Shown here in pieces: positions 1 through 6,895 of a stretch of 9,242 nucleotides of DNA. Where the stretch lies: positions 1 through 9,242 of the forward strand of contig JAEWPL010000192.1 of NCBI GenBank assembly GCA_023460615.1, given 5' to 3'. The notes under the pieces were generated by a model. The model saw nothing but the letters and a program-made list of their open reading frames with translations, ran no database searches and had not been told where the DNA came from. The position numbers and the translations under genes are program-made. Numbering within the stretch: position 1 is the stretch's first letter; each line of letters starts with the position of its first letter. This DNA comes from Pseudomonadota bacterium (GTDB lineage: Bacteria; Pseudomonadota; Gammaproteobacteria; Enterobacterales; Succinivibrionaceae).

Positions 1-1
1 T

Positions 2-325
2 ATCAACGTAGCAGAGCCTAATGCTTTAATTGGTTTTGCTGGTCCTCGTGTTATTGAGCAAACAGTACGTGAGAAATTACCTGAAGGCTTCCAAAGAGCT
101 GAGTTCTTAGTTGAGAAGGGCGCTATCGATATGATTATCCCTCGTGCTAAGATGAGAGATGAATTAGCTGATTTAGTTGCTTTATTATTAGGTAGCGCAG
201 ATCCTAATGTTCAGTTAATTGGTGTTTCACGTTCAACTAAAAAACACAATACTGTAGTGAATAGCTCTGGTGTAGCAAGTTCTACAAGTAGCGCTTCTAA
301 TACAGGAAATAGCGTTCAAATCTAG
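2..325 (+). CDS. accD: Acetyl-CoA carboxylase carboxyltransferase subunit beta (C-terminal part)
   Basis: This is the 3' end of a gene that begins before the window; 107 codons and the stop are visible. AccD pairs with AccA to form the cytoplasmic carboxyltransferase that moves CO2 from carboxybiotin to acetyl-CoA, giving malonyl-CoA for fatty-acid synthesis. The visible stretch matches the end of the E. coli AccD catalytic domain closely, with the successive blocks AEPNALIGFAGPRVIEQT, GFQRAEFLVEKGAIDMI and an MRDELADLVALLL helix. The zinc finger lies upstream and is not seen. After the helix comes a tail of about 40 residues that becomes very rich in Ser/Thr/Asn (visible residues 83-107) and is probably disordered; AccD tails vary a lot between species. 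An ATG at 131 opens the same frame but is an internal methionine, not a start. The gene sits 11 bp before folC, as in E. coli. Confidence 0.95.
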   Translation: MNVAEPNALIGFAGPRVIEQTVREKLPEGFQRAEFLVEKGAIDMIIPRAKMRDELADLVALLLGSADPNVQLIGVSRSTKKHNTVVNSSGVASSTSSASNTGNSVQI

Positions 326-336
326 ACAATATAATA

Positions 337-1641
337 ATGGACAAAGCTATTAGTATTTCTAAGCCAGGTTCTTTGAAGACCTGGCTTGATTATCTTGAAG
401 GTATCAATCCTAACAAGATTGAGTTAGGTCTTAGTCGTGTTAAAACAGTATTTGATAGACTTAGCTTAGATCACATTAAACAAGCTAAAATTGTTGAAGT
501 TGCAGGTACTAATGGAAAAGGCTCTTCAGCAACTTTAATTGCAGCCTCTTTAAATCTCTCAGGTATTAAAACTGGTCTATACACTTCACCTCATTTACAT
601 TCTTTTACAGAACGTGTAAATATCGGTGGTGTAGATGTTAATGAAGAAACTTTATGTAAAGCTTTTGCAATTGTACATAATGCGGCAAAAGAGGTAAGTT
701 TAACTTACTTTGAATACACTACTTTAGCTGCCTTTGTGTGCTTTGAACTTGAGAAAGTTGATGCTTTAGTTTTAGAGATTGGTTTAGGTGGCAGATTAGA
801 CGCTGTAAATGTGCTTGATGCTGATATTGCACTAATCTGTTCAATAGGTCTTGATCATACCCATATCTTAGGTAATACCATTGAAAAAATTGCTTATGAA
901 AAAGCAGGTATCATTAAAGATCATACCTATGTTGTTACAGGTTTAATCAGTAAAGAAGCTAAAAAGGTAATTTTTGAAACAGCAAAAGCTCATCAAAGTA
1001 AAGTCTATTTTGAGGGGGAGAGTTTTTCTGGTAATTTTGAGGATGGCTTTACCTATACTCAAAAGAATAAGAATAATCTTGAGTCTTATGTTTATCCTTA
1101 CCCAAAAGTTCCATATTGTGTAGCACCTTCTGTTTTAAGAGTACTAACTTTATTAAAAGAATTAGGTCTTAAAATAACCTCAAGTGCGGTAACCCAAGCA
1201 ATTAAAACAGTATCCTTACCAGGTAGAATGCAACTTGTAAAAGTAAATCCAACCATTTACTTAGATGTTGCGCATAATCCACCGGCTGCACAAAATCTTG
1301 TGAAAACGGTAGCTAAAAGACAAAAGCTTGCTAAAAGAATTGCCGTAATTGGTATGCTAAAAGATAAAGATATTGAATCTGTTTTATCCATCATAAAAGA
1401 TTCTTTTGATGAGTTTTATGTAGCAAGTTTACACACTGAGCGTGGTGAAAACTGTGAGCGTTTAAAAAAAGCTTTATTAGCATGCAATATCAAAGAACCT
1501 TTGATAAAATCATTTGATAATGTTGATAGCGCAATAAATGCCGTCTTAAATGTTGCTCAAAGACTTGATGAGATCATAGTATTAGGCTCCTTTGTAACTG
1601 TAAGTGAAGCAATGGATAGCCTTAAAAAATTAGAGAATTAA
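337..1641 (+). CDS. folC: Bifunctional dihydrofolate synthase / folylpolyglutamate synthase
   Basis: FolC joins L-glutamate to dihydropteroate to make dihydrofolate and then adds further glutamates to reduced folates, using ATP in the cytoplasm. The protein is 434 aa (E. coli 422) and complete. Seen in order: the Mur-ligase-type P-loop GTNGKGSS (57-64), YTSPHL (82-87), TYFEYTTLAAF (123-133), EIGLGGRLDA (147-156), LDHTHILG (172-179), EKAGIIK (188-194) with K189 at the place of the lysine that is carbamylated in the family, LPGRMQ (294-299), DVAHNP (310-315), IGMLKDKDI (338-346) and a C-terminal VLGSFVTV (415-422). The ATG at 337 gives the expected N-terminal helix (LKTWLDYLEGINP). No clear Shine-Dalgarno precedes it; the upstream bases are AT-only, so translation may depend on coupling to accD, whose stop is 11 bp upstream. 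dedD follows after 14 bp. Confidence 0.97.
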   Translation: MDKAISISKPGSLKTWLDYLEGINPNKIELGLSRVKTVFDRLSLDHIKQAKIVEVAGTNGKGSSATLIAASLNLSGIKTGLYTSPHLHSFTERVNIGGVDVNEETLCKAFAIVHNAAKEVSLTYFEYTTLAAFVCFELEKVDALVLEIGLGGRLDAVNVLDADIALICSIGLDHTHILGNTIEKIAYEKAGIIKDHTYVVTGLISKEAKKVIFETAKAHQSKVYFEGESFSGNFEDGFTYTQKNKNNLESYVYPYPKVPYCVAPSVLRVLTLLKELGLKITSSAVTQAIKTVSLPGRMQLVKVNPTIYLDVAHNPPAAQNLVKTVAKRQKLAKRIAVIGMLKDKDIESVLSIIKDSFDEFYVASLHTERGENCERLKKALLACNIKEPLIKSFDNVDSAINAVLNVAQRLDEIIVLGSFVTVSEAMDSLKKLEN

Positions 1642-1655
1642 GGAAAAAGGAAAAT

Positions 1656-2399
1656 ATGGCTATAACAAAAAGCATTAGAAATCGTTTAGTGGGAATTTTG
1701 GTAATATTGTCCCTTATTCTTATTCTTGTACCACTGTTAAATCCAAGTAAGTCTCAAGATGGTGCTCAAAATGAGGTTGATAAGGAAGCTATTGCTATTA
1801 CCTCAAAGGGCGCTGTAACCGACGATAATGGTCAATTAGTTTCTGTAGGTGAGAAGGATTATTCTGATTTATTAGATCCTGTAGATGACACTAAATCAGC
1901 CTTAGTAAGTAATAATGATAAGTCTCCTTTTGATGCAATCAATAAAGAAAACTTACCTTCAGCTCAAGAAATGCCTGCACAAAATCAGCTAGAAACTACA
2001 GCTCCTATTACACAGGCTCCTGCAAAACCTAATACCTATGTTCAACCAACCGAGACTGTTAAGACTGAAGTTTTAACTTCAAACCGTACTAGCAACGGTA
2101 AAACAACTAATACCCAAGCTAGCCATAATGTAGTTAAAAGTTCTCAAAAAACCAGTATCGCAACTGGCTCTTATGCAGCTCAAGTAGGTGCTTTTACTCA
2201 AAAAGAGAAAATTCAAGCTGTAATGACCAAGCTTACAAAGGCAGGTTTTAAGCCTGTAAGTCACAATATCAATGTAAATGGAAAAGCTCTAGTTCGTATC
2301 TATGCAGGTTCAGCTAAAGATAGAAATGGTGCTTTAGCTATTTGCAATCGTGTAAAAGCTAAGTCTTTAGGACTTGAATGCCAAGTATCCCAGCTATAA
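1656..2399 (+). CDS. dedD: DedD-type SPOR-domain cell division protein
   Basis: A single-pass inner-membrane protein with a periplasmic SPOR domain. In the family, SPOR domains bind glycan strands lacking stem peptides at the septum, and E. coli DedD supports constriction. Visible here: a short basic N-terminus, then a hydrophobic anchor at about residues 11-28 beginning RLVGILVIL, which resembles the RLVGTIVLV start of E. coli DedD. A polar, Thr/Pro/Gln/Asn-rich linker runs from about 31 to 170, and the SPOR domain covers about 171-247, opening with SYAAQVGAF and holding LTKAGFKP and LVRIYAGSA. Length is 247 aa against about 220 in E. coli; the linker accounts for the difference. C230 and C242 in the periplasmic domain could form a disulfide, which is inference. 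A strong ribosome site (AGGAAAAAGG, 1641-1650) precedes the ATG. The position right after folC supports the dedD assignment. Confidence 0.9.
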   Translation: MAITKSIRNRLVGILVILSLILILVPLLNPSKSQDGAQNEVDKEAIAITSKGAVTDDNGQLVSVGEKDYSDLLDPVDDTKSALVSNNDKSPFDAINKENLPSAQEMPAQNQLETTAPITQAPAKPNTYVQPTETVKTEVLTSNRTSNGKTTNTQASHNVVKSSQKTSIATGSYAAQVGAFTQKEKIQAVMTKLTKAGFKPVSHNINVNGKALVRIYAGSAKDRNGALAICNRVKAKSLGLECQVSQL

Positions 2400-2409
2400 T
2401 AGGTGATTT

Positions 2410-3201
2410 ATGTTACAGCAAGAGCTTGTTTCCTACTTAAATGACTATTTGCAAGTATCCTTATTTAATGATCCTTCATTAAATGGCTTGCAAGTTGAAG
2501 GTTTTAAAGAGTGCACTAAGATTGCAACAGCCTGCACCGCTTCCTTAGAGGCTATTGATGCAGCTATTGAGGAAGGTGTTGATACTTTAATTGTTCATCA
2601 TGGTCTGTTTTGGAAAGGGGCTCTAACACCTATCATTGGTCCTTATAAAGATAGATTAAACGCCATTTTAGAGTCAAATATCAATTTGATAGCTTATCAC
2701 TTACCATTAGATGCTCATAATGTAGTGGGTAATAACAGATATTTAGCAGATTTATTAAATCTAGCCGAAGTTGATTACTTACAAAAAGGCGATCCTCGTT
2801 CTGTTGCTATGCAAGGCACTTTACCTGAGCCACTAACTATTAAGCAAGTAGGTCAGTGTTTATCACAAGCTTTGCAAACACAGGTAACCGTACTTGGCGA
2901 TTGCGATGAGAATATTCTTTTATCAGAAATAGCTATTTGCTCAGGCTCAGGCACCTTCTTAATTGATAATGTTATGAAGCCAAGATTCCATGCTTTAATT
3001 ACAGGCGATGTCAATGAGCAGACTTACCATATGGCAAAAGAAACAGGTACAGCTGTATTTGTTTTAGGTCATCACGCTTCAGAGCAGGGTGGTATTAAAA
3101 GATTAGGTGATCATCTAGCTCGTAAATTTGGTTTAGAGCATCACCACTTACATTTTAATCTTGAAAAGGAAGCTTTAGTTTATGACAGCTACAATGAATG
3201 A
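2410..3201 (+). CDS. ybgI: NIF3/DUF34-family dinuclear metal-binding protein (YbgI type)
   Basis: A full-length member (263 aa; E. coli YbgI 247) of the NIF3/DUF34 family, ring-shaped hexamers with a two-metal site in each subunit. The biochemical role is not settled. Database entries often call it 'GTP cyclohydrolase 1 type 2 homolog', a name with thin support. The expected metal ligands are present: H63 and H64 in IVHHGLFW, D101 in AYHLPLD (95-101), and H221 with E225 in GHHASEQGG. NDPSLNGLQVEG (20-31) is the usual N-terminal signature, and GDVNEQTYHMAKE (199-211) is the conserved segment before the last ligands. AGGTGA at 2401-2406 is a good ribosome site with 3 bp before the ATG. The gene starts 10 bp after dedD, and its last 20 bases overlap the start of folE, so the two are probably translationally coupled. 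Confidence 0.93.
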   Translation: MLQQELVSYLNDYLQVSLFNDPSLNGLQVEGFKECTKIATACTASLEAIDAAIEEGVDTLIVHHGLFWKGALTPIIGPYKDRLNAILESNINLIAYHLPLDAHNVVGNNRYLADLLNLAEVDYLQKGDPRSVAMQGTLPEPLTIKQVGQCLSQALQTQVTVLGDCDENILLSEIAICSGSGTFLIDNVMKPRFHALITGDVNEQTYHMAKETGTAVFVLGHHASEQGGIKRLGDHLARKFGLEHHHLHFNLEKEALVYDSYNE

Positions 3202-3847
3202 TAATGAGCTTTCTCCTGAAGCTATCTTAGTTAGAAATGCTTTAATTGAGCATGGTCTTGAAACTCCATGGCATGATAATGGTCTATCCTCAGAGGAGAA
3301 AAAAGAGATCATACAAGAGCATATGAGCTCAATAATGCAGACTCTAGGTCTTGATTTGTCAGACGATTCTTTAACTCAAACCCCTCACCGTGTGGCAAGA
3401 ATGTTTGTAGATGAGATCTTTTCAGGTCTTGATTACAAGAATTTTCCAAAGGTAAGCGTCTTTGAGAATAAGATGCATTTTGATGAAATGGTAAAGGTTT
3501 GCAATATTACAATTACCTCTACTTGCGAACACCATTTTGTAGTGATGGACGGTATTGCTAAAGTAGCTTATATGCCATCAGATAAAATCATTGGTTTATC
3601 AAAAGTTAATCGTATTGTGCAGTTTTTTGGACACCGTCCACAAGTACAAGAGAGATTAACACAGCAAATCAAAGTTGCTTTGCAAACCCTACTTAATACT
3701 AAAAATGTAGCGGTAAGTATTACTGCTACCCACTATTGTGTAAAATCCCGCGGAGTTAAAGATCAAACTTCTGTAACTACCACGACAGCTTTAGGCGGAC
3801 TATTTAAAAACAATCCATCTTCACGTCATGAGTTCTTAACTGACTAA
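3182..3847 (+). CDS. folE: GTP cyclohydrolase I
   Basis: FolE converts GTP to 7,8-dihydroneopterin triphosphate plus formate, the first step of tetrahydrofolate synthesis, as a cytoplasmic decameric zinc enzyme. The protein is 221 aa (E. coli 222) and nearly collinear with it. Zinc ligands are C115 and H118 in STCEHHFV, and C186 in THYCVKSRG; H117 and H184 match the active-site histidines. Other family blocks are TPHRVARMFVDEIFSGLDY (68-86), IGLSKVNRIVQFF (137-149), RPQVQERLTQQI (152-163) and TTTALGGLF (200-208). The ATG at 3182 lies inside the end of ybgI in another frame, with AAGGA at 3166-3170, 11 bp upstream. A second in-frame ATG at 3194 is possible but is 23 bp from that site, so 3182 is preferred; either start leaves the catalytic domain whole. 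With folC upstream, the operon encodes both the entry and the glutamylation steps of folate synthesis. Confidence 0.97.
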   Translation: MTATMNDNELSPEAILVRNALIEHGLETPWHDNGLSSEEKKEIIQEHMSSIMQTLGLDLSDDSLTQTPHRVARMFVDEIFSGLDYKNFPKVSVFENKMHFDEMVKVCNITITSTCEHHFVVMDGIAKVAYMPSDKIIGLSKVNRIVQFFGHRPQVQERLTQQIKVALQTLLNTKNVAVSITATHYCVKSRGVKDQTSVTTTTALGGLFKNNPSSRHEFLTD

Positions 3848-3856
3848 GAAGGCAAT

Positions 3857-4942
3857 ATGAGAAAGAAAGATTATAAAGTTGCTTTAGTTGTTCCTGTTTA
3901 CAATGAGGAAGAGACTGTCGAAACTTTTGTAAAAACAGTTTTTGAAAAATTAGCTTCAGAAAAGGAACATCTTGAAGTTGTATTTATTGATGACGGTTCA
4001 AAAGATCACACTGTAAGCATTATTGAAAAACTTCAACAAGAGCACAGCTGCATCAGTTTAATCAAATTGTCTCGTAACTTTGGTAAAGAAGCAGCCATGA
4101 GTGCAGCCATTGATTTAGTAACTGCTGATGCTATCGTGCCAATTGATGTCGATTTACAAGATCCACCAGAGTTAGTACTTGATTTTATTAAGATCTGGCG
4201 TGATGAAGGCGTTGATAATGTTTATGGCGTACGTGAGGACAGATCCTCTGATACTAATACTAAGAGAGTATCCTCAGAAGGCTTCTACTATGTTTTCAAC
4301 AAGCTTTCTAACAGAATTCAAATTCCATCAAATGTAGGTGATTTTAGACTTATCGATAGAAAGATCATCGATATTCTAAAGCAGCTAAAAGAGCGTAATC
4401 GCTTTATGAAAGCTTTATACGCATGGCCAGGCTTCACCTCAAAAGGTGTAGGTTATGTAAGACCTAAGAGAGTAGCTGGTACTACTAAGTGGAATTACTG
4501 GAAACTTTGGAATTTTGCTCTAGATGGTATTTTCGCTTTCTCCTCAATGCCACTTAGAGTGTGGTCCTATTTAGGTGGTTTTATTGGTTTCTTATCCTTA
4601 ATCTATATGGTTTGGAACTTTGTAAAGACCATGATTTTTGGTAATGATACCCCAGGTTACACCACTTTAATCTGCGTTATTTTGTTCTTAGGTGCAATTC
4701 AGCTTATCGGTATTGGCGTACTAGGTGAGTATATGGGAAGACTTACCCTAGAGGTAAAAGGTCGTCCTGTTTATATAGCTTCTAAGGTTACAGGACCTTT
4801 GGCAAATAGCGTTCCACAAGGTTTAAATTCTACTTGTGTAGGTGTGTCTTATAATGAAAAGACTACTACTGTTAAAAAGGTTGCAAAAGCAACTAGCACT
4901 ACACCTGAAACAAATATAAAGACTCAAACTAAAAACTCATGA
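3857..4942 (+). CDS. GtrB-type family 2 glycosyltransferase (polyprenyl-phosphate sugar transferase)
   Basis: A membrane-anchored GT-A glycosyltransferase of the DPM1/GtrB/ArnC-like group, which moves a sugar from a nucleotide donor to undecaprenyl phosphate on the cytoplasmic face. The catalytic domain covers about residues 1-225, with VVPVYNEEE (11-19), VFIDDGSKD (42-50), the metal-binding DVDLQDPPE (97-105), GDFRLIDR (161-168) and ERNRFMKALYAWPGF (179-193). Two membrane segments follow at about 236-258 and 268-292, then the family signature GEYMGRLTLEVKGRPVY (290-306). A tail of about 50 residues (311-361), rich in Thr/Lys/Asn/Ser, extends beyond the usual end and is probably disordered and cytoplasmic. 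AGAAGG at 3847-3852 precedes the ATG. The 4-bp ATGA overlap with a GtrA gene supports a GtrB role over ArnC or DPM1. The sugar and lipid cannot be read from sequence; glucose and undecaprenyl phosphate are guesses by family. Confidence 0.9.
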   Translation: MRKKDYKVALVVPVYNEEETVETFVKTVFEKLASEKEHLEVVFIDDGSKDHTVSIIEKLQQEHSCISLIKLSRNFGKEAAMSAAIDLVTADAIVPIDVDLQDPPELVLDFIKIWRDEGVDNVYGVREDRSSDTNTKRVSSEGFYYVFNKLSNRIQIPSNVGDFRLIDRKIIDILKQLKERNRFMKALYAWPGFTSKGVGYVRPKRVAGTTKWNYWKLWNFALDGIFAFSSMPLRVWSYLGGFIGFLSLIYMVWNFVKTMIFGNDTPGYTTLICVILFLGAIQLIGIGVLGEYMGRLTLEVKGRPVYIASKVTGPLANSVPQGLNSTCVGVSYNEKTTTVKKVAKATSTTPETNIKTQTKNS

Positions 4943-5328
4943 AATTATTACAAGCAATAAACACTAAGAATTATTTTGAGTTAATTCGCTTTGTAATTGT
5001 AGGCGGACTTGCTACTGTAGTGGATTTAGTTATGACTACAGTGCTTGTTTTTACCACAAGTTTTCATGAGAATCTCATTACCTCAATTGCATTTATCACT
5101 GCATTTTGGGTATCTTTTTTTGGTCACAGATACTTTACTTTTAAGGCTAAAGGCTCGCCAGTAGCCTTTTTTGCCTTAGCTTTAAGTACCTTAGCTATCC
5201 GTAACCTAATCGTTTATCTATTAGTTTTAGCAGACATTCGAGGCTTTACAGCTTTAATTATCGCTATGGCGGTGGTAACAGTGATCACCTACATAGTTGC
5301 TAAATTTAAAATCTTTAAAAAATCATAG
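4939..5328 (+). CDS. GtrA-family four-TM membrane protein (putative lipid-linked sugar flippase)
   Basis: A small inner-membrane protein of 129 aa, typical GtrA length. Four hydrophobic segments are visible at about 15-36, 44-66, 74-97 and 103-124. Family features include FVIVGGLATVVDL (18-30) in the first segment and the FWVSFFGHRYFTFK motif (56-69) ending the second; a charged KFKIFKKS tail closes the protein. In characterised O-antigen glucosylation clusters GtrA is thought to flip undecaprenyl-phosphate-sugar made by GtrB from the cytoplasmic to the periplasmic side. Here its ATG overlaps the stop of the GtrB-type gene (ATGA), so the two are almost certainly translated together. No third gene (an acceptor-specific GT-C transferase) follows; truA comes next. 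The family assignment is firm; the flippase role is inferred by family. Confidence 0.9.
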   Translation: MKLLQAINTKNYFELIRFVIVGGLATVVDLVMTTVLVFTTSFHENLITSIAFITAFWVSFFGHRYFTFKAKGSPVAFFALALSTLAIRNLIVYLLVLADIRGFTALIIAMAVVTVITYIVAKFKIFKKS

Positions 5329-5336
5329 GGGGAGAC

Positions 5337-6122
5337 GTGCGCATTGCCTTAGGTGTTGAGTATGAAGGCTCAAATTACGCTGGCTTTCAAAGACAATCAA
5401 CTTTGTCTACCGTACAAGGAGAGCTTGAAAAAGCTCTATCTATCATCGCTGACGAGCCTATCTTATTACAATGTGCAGGTCGAACTGATGCTGGTGTAAA
5501 TGCTACAGGTCAAGTAGTGCATTTTGATGTAACTAAAGAGCGCCCAGATAGAGGCTGGGTGATGGGTACTAATGTAAATTTACCTAATGATATTGCAATT
5601 ACCTGGGCAAAACATGTTGATGAGAGCTTTCATGCTCGTTTTTCAGCCCGTGCTCGCAGATACCGTTACATTATTCAAAATACCTTAAATAGACCAGGGA
5701 TCCTTTGCAAAGGAGTTTCAATTTATCAAGGCGATTACGATATTGATTTAATGCAGAAAGCTGCAAGTTACATCATTGGTGAACACGACTTTAGCTCTTT
5801 TAGAGCAGCTGAGGATGAAACTAAAAGCTCAAATCGCTGTGTACATTTTGTAAATGTCTCAAGAATTGGACAATACATCATTTTTGATATTGCTGCTAAT
5901 GCCTTTTTAATGCATATGGTTCGTAATATCGTAGGCTCTTTACTTTTAGTAGGTAATGGCACTAAAACAGTGGATTGGTTCAAACAAATGTTTGATGCTA
6001 AAGATAGAACTAAAGCAGGACCAACCGCTAAGCCTTGTGGTTTATATTTAGTGGATGTTACCTACCCACAGGAATTTAATCTTCCAAAAAGAGAGTGCAT
6101 AGGTCCAATTTGGATGCCTTAA
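5337..6122 (+). CDS. truA: tRNA pseudouridine(38-40) synthase TruA
   Basis: TruA isomerises uridines 38, 39 and 40 in the anticodon stem-loop of many tRNAs to pseudouridine, as a cytoplasmic homodimer. The protein is 261 aa (E. coli 270) and matches throughout: IALGVEYEGSNYAGFQRQ (3-20), the catalytic motif CAGRTDAGV with D51 as the nucleophile, NVNLPNDIAITW (80-91), FHARFSARARRYRYII (97-112) and a C-terminal NAFLMHMVRNIVGSLL block. The start is GTG at 5337, chosen because AGGGGGAG (5327-5334) lies just upstream and the reading begins directly at the first beta strand; the few extra N-terminal residues of E. coli TruA are missing, which is common. The residue after GRTDAGV is Asn (N55) where the family almost always has His. 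The gene starts 8 bp after the GtrA gene and ends 61 bp before pgsA. Confidence 0.97.
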   Translation: MRIALGVEYEGSNYAGFQRQSTLSTVQGELEKALSIIADEPILLQCAGRTDAGVNATGQVVHFDVTKERPDRGWVMGTNVNLPNDIAITWAKHVDESFHARFSARARRYRYIIQNTLNRPGILCKGVSIYQGDYDIDLMQKAASYIIGEHDFSSFRAAEDETKSSNRCVHFVNVSRIGQYIIFDIAANAFLMHMVRNIVGSLLLVGNGTKTVDWFKQMFDAKDRTKAGPTAKPCGLYLVDVTYPQEFNLPKRECIGPIWMP

Positions 6123-6125
6123 TAA

Positions 6126-6153
6126 TTGATAAAAAATTTTTAAGTAATACAAT
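6126..6153 (+). promoter_or_regulatory. Candidate sigma70 promoter for pgsA
   Basis: TTGATA (6126-6131) and TACAAT (6148-6153) are separated by 16 bp, and each differs from the sigma70 consensus hexamer by one base. They lie in the 61-bp truA-pgsA gap, the only gap in the gene block long enough to hold a promoter. Transcription would begin near 6160, about 24 bases before the pgsA start. The region is very AT-rich, so chance matches are easy; this is inference from position and hexamer quality. Confidence 0.5.
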
Positions 6154-6183
6154 AACAAATAAAATATTCACCTAGGGATCATT

Positions 6184-6768
6184 ATGTTAAATCTTCCAAA
6201 TGTACTTACCTTAATAAGATTAGGTCTAATCCCAGTCTTTATTATCCTTTTCTATTGGCCAACTGATATGTCAAACTTCTATGCTGCCATTGTTTTTGTA
6301 GTTGCAGCTTTGACCGACTTATTAGATGGCTATTTAGCTCGTAGATTAAAACTTACTACTAAGTTTGGCGCTTTCTTAGATCCTGTGGCAGACAAAATCA
6401 TAGTATGCGTGGCCTTAGTTTTAATCGTTGAGCATTACTCACTATACAGAGATGCGTTATATCCACATCTAGGTAAGTTTATTACTATTCCTGCTATGAT
6501 TATCATTGCAAGAGAAATTACCGTATCAGCTCTAAGAGAGTGGATGGCAGAACTTGGAAAAAGAGCAAATGTAGCTGTAAGCTGGATAGGTAAATGGAAG
6601 ACTACCATTCAATTAGTAGCCATTGCAGGTTTAATCTGGCGTCAAAGTGAAGTTATGATTTACACTGGTGTAGTACTCCTAGGTGTAGCAACAATTCTTA
6701 CCATTTGGTCTATGATCATGTATTTAAAAGCTGGTGCAAAATACATGAAAGAAGAGAAGTCAGAATAA
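6184..6768 (+). CDS. pgsA: CDP-diacylglycerol--glycerol-3-phosphate 3-phosphatidyltransferase
   Basis: PgsA makes phosphatidylglycerol phosphate from CDP-diacylglycerol and glycerol 3-phosphate, the committed step to phosphatidylglycerol and cardiolipin, in the inner membrane. The protein has 194 aa (E. coli 182) and carries the complete CDP-alcohol phosphotransferase motif: D45, D48-G49, A52-R53, G62, D66 and D70. The N-terminal NLPNVLTLIRLGLIP and the block REITVSALREWMAELGKR (110-127), followed by VAVSWIGKWKTT (130-141), separate PgsA from other family members such as phosphatidylserine synthase. Compared with E. coli there is an insertion of about 10-15 residues between membrane segments (about 86-101). 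AGGGA at 6174-6178 is well spaced from the ATG. A promoter candidate lies in the upstream gap and a hairpin follows the stop, so pgsA may be transcribed both from the upstream genes and alone. Confidence 0.97.
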   Translation: MLNLPNVLTLIRLGLIPVFIILFYWPTDMSNFYAAIVFVVAALTDLLDGYLARRLKLTTKFGAFLDPVADKIIVCVALVLIVEHYSLYRDALYPHLGKFITIPAMIIIAREITVSALREWMAELGKRANVAVSWIGKWKTTIQLVAIAGLIWRQSEVMIYTGVVLLGVATILTIWSMIMYLKAGAKYMKEEKSE

Positions 6769-6778
6769 CTTTTTTAGA

Positions 6779-6805
6779 CTAGCAAGTACAACTTGCTAGA
6801 ATTTT
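6779..6805 (+). terminator. Candidate intrinsic terminator after pgsA
   Basis: A perfect 9-bp inverted repeat (CTAGCAAGT / ACTTGCTAG, 6779-6787 and 6791-6799) with a 3-base loop starts 10 bp after the pgsA stop. It is followed by AATTTT, so the U-tract is short (four T) and offset by two bases. Position and stem quality support a terminator closing the upstream gene block; the weak U-tract leaves room for read-through or for an mRNA-end stability role. Confidence 0.6.
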
Positions 6806-6895
6806 AACAGATCCTTTCTACAATTTACCTTTCTTTAACTTTTAATTACTAATACCTTACAAAATCCCACTTCATAAACAATAAGACTTTACATG

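Noticed and set aside
131..325. A separate 64-aa gene starting at ATG 131
   Set aside because: It is in frame with, and continuous with, the AccD reading from base 2; upstream residues match AccD, so the ATG is an internal methionine.
330..335. A perfect TATAAT one base before the folC ATG
   Set aside because: No -35-like hexamer lies 16-18 bp upstream, and a start near 342 would fall inside folC, which has no later ATG before its P-loop. Most likely an AT-rich chance match within the operon.
2079..2264. Reverse-strand reading frame within dedD, and similar ones within truA, the porin and the transporter
   Set aside because: These lie opposite well-supported genes, match no known protein that I recognise, and are shadows of the coding strand.
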